DNA of 64,000 nucleotides from Tricholoma matsutake (lineage: Eukaryota; Basidiomycota; Agaricomycetes; Agaricales; Tricholomataceae), in contig AP026549.1 of NCBI GenBank assembly GCA_026075535.2, positions 6,200,001 to 6,264,000 on the forward strand, written 5' to 3'. The notes under the pieces are model-generated. The model was given only the letters and a program-made list of their open reading frames with translations, did not search any database and was not told the DNA's origin. Both the position numbers and the translations under genes were made by a program. This document shows positions 46,820 to 54,559 of the stretch, piece by piece. Within the stretch, counting starts at the first letter, position 1. Each line of letters opens with the position of its first letter.

Positions 46820-47923
46820 TCATTTTTGAGGTGTTGGGAGCAGGTTTGGAGCAGGGGATGGGGTAATGGTGGTTGTTGATGATGTTTGTGTCATTGATGG
46901 GGGCTGTGCATGCATTGTCAGTGGTGAGGTTGTGTAGTCACTTGCAGGTGGTTGTGATAGTAGTCGATGATGTTGGTTTAACCAAGCAGATTCATTCCAG
47001 ACAGGAGTTGTGGCTTGAAGAAGCATTTCATCAACAGACATGGATGTGTCGGAACTGGAAGAATGAGAATGGGAATGAGGATGGGGAGAAGGTGGGGAGT
47101 GGGGATTGTGTGAATGGTGGTGCTGTGGTGGTAGTATCATCTGTGGTGGTCTGTAGACAAGTCTTGGAGGAGGAGGATAAGTGTGTTGAGGAGCATGAGG
47201 GTCAGGATACTGATATACATCTGCTCTCAACTTTTTAGAAGGGGGATAAGTGTCGATGGTATCGATGCTCGGGGACTGTGGATGTCGGTTATTATTGGGG
47301 GTGGCAGGTGGGAAGACTGGAGTGCCAAGAATTCCCGCTCCAGGAGCAGTGGGACAAGATAGAGTCAGTATTGGACATAATACGAGTTGACCACCTCCCT
47401 CTGAAACAATACGACTGTGCCCAGCTCTTGCATCCGCAGTAGCATCAGAAATAGCTGCAAGGTGAGATTTGAGTTGTGACCAAGTATCCATTAACACATG
47501 TTTCCTAGTTTCTGCTTCATCTCTTGCTACTTCAGCATGAACAGCATGGTCTTCAAAATTCATAAGGATATGAGTAGCAGATTCTGGGAAGGGGGTAGAA
47601 GTGGAACTATTATTTGGAGGCAAAGACTCGGAATGAAGAGCTTGAAGCAAAGCAGGTACATGTTCTGCTTTTTTAGCATGTTTTCTGAGTTGAGCAAGCT
47701 CACATCTTAGGTTTTCAGAATTGTGATAAGACTCTGCCAAAAGAGCAGCGAGGGAACTTGGCTGGGGAGGAGGAGAAGCTGACATTTCAAGTTTTGATAA
47801 ACCATGAACTGGGGGTGACAGGGTGGTGATGTGGCAGACAAACAGGGGTGCTTGGGATGCAACATGACAGGCTGGGGAGCATGTTGGGGAGCTATGGCTC
47901 GACCTGGGAGTGAATGGCATCAT
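46820..47923 (-). CDS. Coiled-coil protein resembling a conserved Agaricomycete host gene, carried in element X
   Basis: An uninterrupted 367-codon frame. A likely start is the internal ATG at 47785 (MSASPPPQPSSLAALLAESY); the ATG at 47923 is also possible. The order is: Ser/Pro start, LLAESYHNSENLRCELAQLRK, helices with ARDEAETRKHVLMDTWSQL and RAGHSRIVSEGGGQLVL, then a long Pro/His-rich tail with a basic PPSKKLRADV stretch and a SSSSDTSMSVDEML segment. From memory this order matches a conserved but uncharacterised protein of mushroom-forming fungi rather than a retroviral Gag, so it may be a captured host gene. The TGA at 46820 may be a decayed CGA, since the frame stays open for about 12 more codons. 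No retroviral zinc knuckle is present. Confidence 0.5.
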   Translation of the reverse strand: MMPFTPRSSHSSPTCSPACHVASQAPLFVCHITTLSPPVHGLSKLEMSASPPPQPSSLAALLAESYHNSENLRCELAQLRKHAKKAEHVPALLQALHSESLPPNNSSTSTPFPESATHILMNFEDHAVHAEVARDEAETRKHVLMDTWSQLKSHLAAISDATADARAGHSRIVSEGGGQLVLCPILTLSCPTAPGAGILGTPVFPPATPNNNRHPQSPSIDTIDTYPPSKKLRADVYQYPDPHAPQHTYPPPPRLVYRPPQMILPPQHHHSHNPHSPPSPHPHSHSHSSSSDTSMSVDEMLLQATTPVWNESAWLNQHHRLLSQPPASDYTTSPLTMHAQPPSMTQTSSTTTITPSPAPNLLPTPQK

Positions 47924-48360
47924 TTCTGAAGAGCTGGAGAAAGGTGCTCGTACTGGAAAACCAATTGTGAGATGGTTGTCATCAGTGTTGACAACTGTGA
48001 CATGGCGTGTGATGGTGATGGTGATGATGTAGGGCTAGTGGGGTTGGAAACCGAGACAAGTCTGCTGAAGATGACAGGTGAGACCAGCAGGGTGGAAATG
48101 AGCCAGGTGGGATTGGAAATGGTCATGCTGGGTTGTTTGAAGTTTTTGGAGCTGAGTGAGACAGGCAGGGTCAAGACGGGGTATAGGCAGTGTATACACG
48201 AGAGTATAAATGAGAGTAGCTGTTGATAGCTCAAGGTCTGTGTCCGGCATGAAAAAATTGACCATTTTGGCAATTTCAGGATCAGCAAGGTTTCAGAAAA
48301 AGAATGTGTGTGAGATGTAGAGTGTGGATAGTACCATCGATTTGTGCTCATGACATCCAT
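47920..48360 (-). CDS. Unrecognised 146-codon frame upstream of the host-like gene
   Basis: Starts MDVMSTNRWYYPHS and overlaps the start of the next frame by four bases (ATGA-type). Ser/Leu/Pro-rich with no motif I recognise. A different frame of the same stretch (48265-48035) reads DTDLELSTATLIYTLVYTLP, which looks equally protein-like, so a frameshifted exon of the downstream gene is possible. Confidence 0.3.
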   Translation of the reverse strand: MDVMSTNRWYYPHSTSHTHSFSETLLILKLPKWSIFSCRTQTLSYQQLLSFILSCIHCLYPVLTLPVSLSSKNFKQPSMTISNPTWLISTLLVSPVIFSRLVSVSNPTSPTSSPSPSHAMSQLSTLMTTISQLVFQYEHLSPALQK

Positions 48361-48399
48361 CTATTCTGGAACAAGACTTTCTGCTACTTGACGAGGCTA

Positions 48400-49700
48400 A
48401 GAACTGTGAAAAATGGGACAGCATTACTCTAAGTCTGGTGCTCAACTTTGTCCCAGATGCAAGGGACCAGGGTTGCATGTTATGTCTTGCTCATAACATG
48501 TTGTCTCTGGATGGTTATTTATTTTTGGCACTCCCACTTCCATGCATTACAAACTCTTGATATCTAAATTTCACACATCTGAAGGCTCTCATGGAGGCAT
48601 TGGGATTTCTAGAGTTAGAATGCAAATGGAGAAGGGATGGGAAGATGGCATACTGGTTGTATCAGAAGCAAGTTCCAACTCAAGCACGTATCGAGAACTT
48701 ACAGAAGAAAAGTGTACTACACCAGGGCAACAGAAATAATTTTTGCATACTGCTATAATTTCACATGTTATATAATGTGTTGCATTTCCACGGATCCTTT
48801 TTTACCAAAAAAAAAAAAAAAAGATTATGTAAGTGAGGTCAGCTCTGTCCAAGAAGCAAGTTACAACTTACCCTTTGACTAAAAGGCAGTATAATCAACA
48901 ACTAGTTGATTGTATTGGACAGAATATATATGTTACAAATGAAGGCTTTGTAGTAAGCAACATGCTTACACTCATTTTTGTTAGCCAAACCAGTGGGATG
49001 AAATAACATGAACTCAATCATAGATGAGTAGGGCACAACTTTCCTGACACCAAAGTCCATTCAAGACCTAGTCTACAAATGAAATACATCAATGAGCGTG
49101 GCTAGCCTGCTTTGCCTTTGCCTCTTGCACTGCCTTCATTTGTTCTACCTTCTGTTTTCTTTCTACTCAACCCAGAATTTCATTGTTCAATGTGTCTACC
49201 ATTTCATTTACCATCTGTTTGATACGGTTGATTTCCTGTGCTCGAAGAATTTCTGCTTGATGCCTTTGCTTTATTGCATTTATCCATGACCATTGTTGCT
49301 CTTCCTGTCATTGACAACCATCTCGCAAATGGTTTTCCAGCATGAGTTTCCCCCTCCAACTCCATGGAAATGGTGATAGGTTGTCTCCTCGGCTCAAAGG
49401 CCAATTCACCACTTTAACCACATTCTAATCACATCGGCTAACTCCTAGGATGTCCCAGACACAGCATGACCCAATCTATTGATCACGATATCATATCAAC
49501 CATGTCGAAACATCACCAGCGACATCGATCATACTGAGAAACCACATTGCACAACCATAGGACTACTTCGAAAGCCCCTAAGATCCCTCTAAATGACCAT
49601 TGAACATCCCCAATCAACTTTGAACAGCTGCGACTGCAATCAAACATCATCGACCATCGTCAAGCATTATTGATCGATATTGAGAGACTATGAGCAACAT
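48400..49700. other. Unresolved repeat sequence within element X
   Basis: Contains a run of A at about 48810-48825. From about 49.1 kb onward the sequence has noticeably more CpG than its neighbours. A minus-strand frame (49404-49204, EPRRQPITISMELEGETHAG) is not recognised. This could be the internal part of a younger retroelement whose LTR is at 49714-50865: read on the minus strand, TGGTGCCCAATG lies just outside that LTR and could be a primer-binding site. Confidence 0.35.
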
Positions 49701-49713
49701 TGGGCACCACATT

Positions 49714-50865
49714 TGTTATCTATATGGTGGAATACCATGCACCAGGAAGTATTCCAACTCATGCTCAAACCTGCTGATAGTAGGTCAGCCTCGTTCCAAG
49801 TCCCTATCATGTACAGAACCCGCTGGACAGATTATTGTGAGACTTAGCATGGTTTATACACAAAGGACAGTCCCTTTTAGTTCTATACCCTTTATTACTC
49901 TTTCATCATATGATATATCTCTTTCTTGTTTGGATTCCAGTCTCCTTTTTGGCCTCGTGCCTTAACTCATATCTTTTGCCTCATGTTCTACACATGTTTC
50001 TAATACCATTTTAGGAAGTTTCTTTAAAACATATAAAACTCTGTAGTATCTACTTGAAAAGAACAAGAAATTGTCTTCACCTATCATCTCATATAAAGTT
50101 CTAAGAATGAGATCTATCCTGTTAAGACTATAGGTCTTTAACTCAGCCTTGGCTTCGTATGTCACAGTTGGAGGCTTTCCAACTGTCTCGGTATCGCACT
50201 AGGAGACTTTCCTAGTGTATCGGGCTTCCTGCCTTCACTTGGGTACTTCCTCAAGTCATCATGGCTATCTGTACTCAGAGGCTTTCTGAGTAGACCGTCA
50301 GTTTGTGTATCACAGTTGGAGGCTTTCCAACTGTCGAGTTTGAGTTATCACAGCTAGGGGCTTCCTAAGCTGTCGAGTGTTCTGGTTGAGTCTAAGACCA
50401 TTAATTGAATTAGGTCAAGCTGAGGAATACAGACAGTATTACTACAGCTTATATACAGTTCAAAGATATCTATTGTCCAATCGGAATGCAGGATTGTTAT
50501 CAAGTATAAATAGAAAGAACAATAGAAAAGACAGGCCTCATGCCTTGCATGAGGTGTCTGATGTTACGGAGTGCTGCGGCCAGCATGTCAGGGATCAATA
50601 AGAGAATAGCCTCATGCCTGGCATGAGGCATCTGATGTCGTGGATCCGATGTCAAGGATCCGGTGTCAAGGACATGCTGCAGCACAGCATGTTGATTGTG
50701 AGTGTCTGACGTCATGGACCTCATGTCAAAGGGCTGTCGTATCGCAGCATGCATGGGAGTGGGTTCGGGTGCATGGAGTCACCATGCATCAAAGTGTCTC
50801 CCATCAGAAGTGAGTCAGATTGAACAAGAAAAATGAAGTGCCCGGTCTTGCAGGTCCAGATAACA
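49714..50865 (-). repeat. Possible long LTR with TGTTATCT…AGATAACA ends
   Basis: The ends are 8-bp inverted repeats beginning TG and ending CA. The interior (1.15 kb) carries the hairpin array (50164-50373) and two CCTCATGCC-type palindromes (CCTCATGCCTTGCATGAGG near 50534, CCTCATGCCTGGCATGAGG near 50612). No matching target duplication was found, so it is either one LTR of a larger element or a rearranged copy. Orientation is taken from the possible primer-binding site left of 49714. Confidence 0.4.
50164..50373. other. Array of six short hairpins with a shared loop
   Basis: Stem-loops at 50164-50186 (ACAGTTGG/CCAACTGT, loop AGGCTTT), 50197-50217 (CACTAGG/CCTAGTG, loop AGACTTT), 50237-50256 (ACTTG/CAAGT, weaker, TACTTCC inside), 50272-50292 (TACTCAG/CTGAGTA, loop AGGCTTT), 50312-50334 (same as the first) and 50350-50373 (ACAGCTAGG/CCTAAGCTGT, loop GGCTT, one bulge). 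Stems differ in sequence while the loop is kept, which is the pattern of conserved structure rather than simple duplication. Confidence 0.65.
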
Positions 50866-50869
50866 AATC

Positions 50870-52250
50870 GTAACATATCCTCTAAACAATTGAAGCTTCT
50901 ATGAGTTTTCTTGATCGACGAGAAACCTCTGCGATCATCCTTGTCCTCGATCCTCTTTTGACCCTGTCATTGTTAGCACTATAAACCATCTCAACACTTT
51001 GTAGCCATTGGCTATAGCCTTTGTATACTATCAACCTATCGAAAGGTCCTCAGAATTTGCACTTCGACCATTGATGATAAAACTTGTTCGCCGTTGATCT
51101 CGTTGATCGTCCTCGATATCGATTGGTACCCCATCAGACCACGTCAAACACCTTCATCTCTTATAGAACTACCTTTACAACTAGTATCAACTAGTTGTCC
51201 TCCCATAGGTTGGACTGCAAACATTCGGAATGTCTTGCACCCTTCCTCTGACTCATGCAAATATCATCAGTTGCCTCATCGGCTGTTTTGGTGGTTTTCC
51301 TGGGTTGAGTATCATCAACGGCACCATTCATCTCACATCTCCCCCAGCTTGTCCCCTTAACCCCACTTCATCGGCTCAAATCCCACATGCTTCAACTGAA
51401 CTGATGACACTGCTTTGTTACCTATGGCAACCACATTTTTTCTTCCTGTCACCTCAAAATTCTTTTCATTTAGTCTACCCCCTGCATGTTGCCTTCATCA
51501 ACAACAACTGAAGCCCATGCTCTGCCCCTCTCTGGACCACAGACCACAGCCCATGGATGAGTGAGCATGCCCCCTGGTACATCAGAGCACCCTTTGAACG
51601 TATCCCAACCCTGGCTTGCCCCAGACCCCCCCTGAATGTGCCATTTTGGCATCATCCATCTGTTACACCCCACCTGCATCACTAATGATGCCATCTACAC
51701 CTGGAAACACCCTGGGCTCACTGTCCATCCCCCCTTTCACAGCCCAGATGCACCGTCTCAGCCATGAGCAAGCCATTTTGCTGTTCTCCCCATCTTTCTT
51801 GGCTACCGGTGTGTCTGAACCCCACTGCTCTTAGTGACAAACCATGAGGACTCCCACACCTCCTAATTTCCTATGCCATCCATGCTCAGCTCCTTTAAGT
51901 TCCTCACCCCTCAACCCCTCTTCTCCTTCAACCTCCCTCTCACCCTTCACACCAACAGGTTCACGCCCAAGAACTCAGATCACATGTATACCCTCAAAGA
52001 ATCTTGTGCCTTATCAATGGCATTGCCTTCTTCACCCAACACCACCTGCGAGTCCATGTTCCTTTACTGCGGTGCAGATACCCAAGATACCCTCCTCCCA
52101 CCCACATTCCCCACCTGTGATTCTGTCCTATCCTGTTGGAACATGTCATCTACTTGACAAAATGAACCTACTCGCCTGGGAACTCCAAAAGAAGGCTCAA
52201 GACACCCACACTACCCTGCTCCCTCCAACTCATGCCCCTTGCCCCTTTTG
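50870..52250. other. Unresolved sequence between the possible LTR and the minisatellite
   Basis: 50.87-51.25 kb is CpG-containing (CTTGATCGACGAGAAACC, CGTTGATCTCG) and unlike the rest of element X. 51.5-52.25 kb is Pro/Ser/Thr-rich in translation on the plus strand and may be a diverged inverted counterpart of 46.2-46.7 kb. No gene is recognised. Confidence 0.3.
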
Positions 52251-52299
52251 TGTACCACAAACCCCATCCACGTCCCCTGTCCATGTCACCAGCCTTGTC

Positions 52300-52620
52300 C
52301 ACGTCACCAGCCCCATCCACGTCTCCTGTCAACATCACCAGCATCCATGTCACCAGCACCATCCTCATCACCAGCACTGTCCCTGTCACCAGTACCATCC
52401 CTGTCACCAGCACCGTCCCTGTCACCAGCACCGTCCCTGTCACCAGCACCGTCCCTGTCACCAGCACCGTCCCTGTCACCAGCACCGTCCCTGTCACCAG
52501 CACCGTCCCTGTCACCAGCACCGTCCCTGTCACCAGCACCGTCCCTGTCACCAGCACCGTCCCTGTCACCAGCACCATCCCTGTCACCAGCCCTGTTCAC
52601 CAGCCCTGTTCCCATCCAGC
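52300..52620. repeat. 18-bp minisatellite (CACCAGCACCGTCCCTGT)
   Basis: About twelve nearly identical head-to-tail 18-bp units between 52380 and 52590, with diverged units on both sides to 52260 and, beyond the hAT insertion, at 53784-53830. Because 18 is a multiple of three, all three plus-strand frames stay open (repeating Ser-Pro-Ala-Pro-Ser-Leu, Pro-Val-Thr-Ser-Thr-Val and Cys-His-Gln-His-Arg-Pro). I do not take this as coding evidence. Confidence 0.9.
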
Positions 52621-52638
52621 CCCATTCACCAGCCCCGT

Positions 52639-53783
52639 TAGTGCTTGAAGGTCTGGTCACGCAGACCAAAAAATAACCGAGACTGAACTGAACCATAACC
52701 AATGTAACTGGACCTGTTGTCATGGTCCTGTTGGTTACAGTACTGGTTCAGTCTGCAGTTCGCTGATCTCGAGACAAACAGCAAAACCATAAGACCAGTT
52801 AGAACTGGTCTCAAACCAAACCCTTAGTCCTAAGTGTATGTAGTTGTAAATATATCTATTGAACTTGTATATACATAAAAAGTGGGGCACACCTGAGGAA
52901 AAGCATGGAAATGCAAGCCATTTAAATATTACAGACTATTTGTATGTATTTGCATGGTCACGCACTTTCATTTACGTGTTTTTGATGTGTTTACATGTTT
53001 TGTTTATATGTTTATACTTATTTGTACTGCATTGCCACAACCCTGCAATGCACTCACGACTTTCTCAGTGGAACAGGGTCCAAACAATGAAAGACATCGT
53101 TTGGGCCCAGGTAAGTTTATGATTTCATCTTTTACATATCTAACTACCATTTTTGTTGGTTTATAGGTACTATATTTATATTTATGACTACAATGGCACT
53201 GTCTACTGCCACGAGCCTCTGCTCATGGGGTGGATAATGGAGCGATGATGAACTGGGAATGACAATGATGGGATGACAATGAATGGGGGACAAACAGGGG
53301 ACAACGACAATGATGAATGACGAGTAGGGGACAATGATGACAAATGGCGAGCAGAGGACTTCGATGATGAACAACAATAATTGGGGATGACAACGAGTAT
53401 AAATGGGGACCATGAGACAGCGACAATGCAACACCCACCCCTCCCTTGCTCGAAACGTGAGACAGAGGGGTCATTTTCTACTGATGAGTCATCCCCAGCA
53501 CCGCCATCCAGCCTCACAAGCCACTGCTCGTGGGTGGACTTGTTTCCTTGTCTTTTAATTTTGTTCTTTTTTCTGTATGTATCTTAGTTACAAAAAATAG
53601 TTGGTATATAATTTGTAGGACTGGTCGAAACTGGTTGAGAACTGCAGATGGACTGCTCAGATCCAGTTCTGAGTGGTTCGGTCTGCGGTTATGTAGAATT
53701 TTAAATATTATAGGACTGGTTCGGTCCTCGGTTCAAGCCCACAAGGGCAAAAAACTGGGACTGGACCAGACTTTCAAGCACTA
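52639..53783. mobile_element. hAT element H6 inserted in the minisatellite
   Basis: The ends TAGTGCTTGAAGGTCTGGTC (52639) and its complement with one mismatch (to 53783) are flanked by AGCCCCGT (52631-52638) and AGCCCTGT (53784-53791), an 8-bp duplication with one mismatch. CAGTC/AACTGGTT-type subterminal repeats are the same as in H1. The interior has the palindrome GGTCCAAACAATGA…TTTGGGCCC (53077-53108), the intron-like segment 53111-53166 and GAGC…GCTC motifs near 53200 and 53517. No transposase. Confidence 0.9.
53111..53166 (+). other. Intron-like segment in H6
   Basis: 56 nt, GTAAGTTTATG at the start, CTAAC at 53140-53144 (22 nt before the end) and GTTTATAG at the end. It directly follows the palindrome ending TTTGGGCCCAG and precedes the GCCACGAGCCTCTGCTCATG motif. 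Same length and place as the segment in H1. Confidence 0.6.
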
Positions 53784-53879
53784 AGCCCTGTTCCTGTCAC
53801 CAGCCCTGTCCATGCCCTTGTCCACACCCATCCTCATCCTTACTGGTCCTCATCAACACCCAGCATTGTCAATGCACTT

Positions 53880-54127
53880 ATGACTCAGTGTTCTTGCAAA
53901 CATGTAAAGTTATTTTTGGTTAATCTGACTACATTTACCTTGCCACCTGCCCCCCCCCTGTCATTTTTTTGGAGTATGACAGAGTGTAAGAGTGCCTCTT
54001 ACATCATCACTACATTATCACATGCAACTCTGTTATCACATGTTATTCCATTAGTATATAGGATATACTCGAATACTTGTGTACTGTATTCTAGAATCCC
54101 CCCTTGAATTATACTAAGTTCCTTACA
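53880..54127. repeat. Inverted copy of the left end of element X
   Basis: 53880-53984 (TGACTCAGTGTTCTTGCAAAC … GGAGTATGACAGAG) is the reverse complement of about 45845-45945. 53985-54127 (TGTAAGAGTGCCTC … TTCCTTACA) is the reverse complement of 45703-45844 in the LTR. It stops 8 bases before the right LTR, separated by a run of A. Confidence 0.85.
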
Positions 54128-54135
54128 AAAAAAAG

Positions 54136-54325
54136 TGGAAGGAAGCTGGAGCTTCCAACACTCGAGACTCATGGGCACAGAAATGTAAGGAACTTAGTAT
54201 ATTTTGAGGGGGGAAACTAAGATACAGTGCAAGTACTCAAAGTGTAGACTATATACCAACAGAATAACATGTGATAATAGCCATGCATGTGATAATGCAA
54301 TGCTGATGGAAGAGGCACTCTTACA
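54136..54325 (-). repeat. LTR of element X, right copy
   Basis: 190 bp matching 45660-45844 in the same orientation, followed by ATATT (54326-54330), the target duplication, and then the rest of the chromovirus 3' LTR. Confidence 0.75.
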
Positions 54326-54330
54326 ATATT

Positions 54331-54554
54331 TGCATACTTACACATCATTCCCCTTTCAGATTCCCTTCACTCACTTACTCGCTTTACCTTACCACCACTT
54401 CATATCACAATAAGCTAGCTCTAGACTCTTGGAATACCACACCATGTCTTGTTACATCTTGTGTGATAAGAAGTGAGTCATAATATTATTATCTCTCCGC
54501 CCTCCCCCCTTTTTCCCAGTGCTTGTCTGTCCCCATATAGGGGACAGTCTCACA
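54331..54554 (+). repeat. 3' LTR of the chromovirus, second part
   Basis: Matches 40178-40398 nearly base for base (TGCATACTTACACATCATTCC to CTCACA) and is followed by the CCAAG target duplication at 54555-54559, after which LINE L1 resumes. Confidence 0.9.
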
Positions 54555-54559
54555 CCAAG

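Larger units (their letters stand above)
45660..54325 (-). mobile_element. LTR element X inside the chromovirus 3' LTR
   Basis: Direct repeats of 185 and 190 bp (45660-45844 and 54136-54325), both starting TGGAAGGAAGCTGGAGC and ending CTCTTACA, are flanked by ATGTT/ATATT, a 5-bp duplication with one transition. Read on the minus strand, a purine-rich GGAGTATGAGAGAG precedes the left repeat, as a polypurine tract would, so I take the minus strand as the element's sense. No reverse transcriptase is recognised. The interior holds a host-like protein frame (47923-46820), 18-bp minisatellites, a possible further LTR (49714-50865) and hAT H6. The part next to the right repeat is an inverted copy of the left end (see 53880-54127). 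Confidence 0.7.
40139..54554 (+). mobile_element. Ty3/gypsy chromovirus interrupting LINE L1
   Basis: The element has a 260-bp LTR starting TGTAAGCC and ending CTCACA, CCAAG target duplication, Gag, protease, reverse transcriptase, RNase H, integrase and a C-terminal chromodomain, a purine tract and a 3' LTR. Excluding the inner LTR element (45660-54325) and its duplication it is about 5.7 kb, the normal length for fungal chromoviruses. The 5' LTR is intact. The 3' LTR is split into 45621-45659 and 54331-54554. Confidence 0.9.

Noticed and set aside
52380..52590. CRISPR-like array
   Set aside because: Units are contiguous with no unique spacers, and the DNA is eukaryotic.
52168..52723. Several long overlapping frames on both strands
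   Set aside because: All are by-products of the 18-bp repeat, which cannot contain stops once the unit has none.
53985..54325. A 340-bp foldback MITE with TGTAAGAGTGCCTCTT termini
   Set aside because: The right arm plus the segment before it is a direct repeat of 45660-45844 with a 5-bp target duplication outside. An LTR next to an inverted LTR copy explains all matches; a MITE does not.
53985..54554. A solo 570-bp LTR of the chromovirus
   Set aside because: Only 54331-54554 matches the chromovirus 5' LTR; the rest belongs to element X. The CCAAG and ATATT duplications resolve the two elements.
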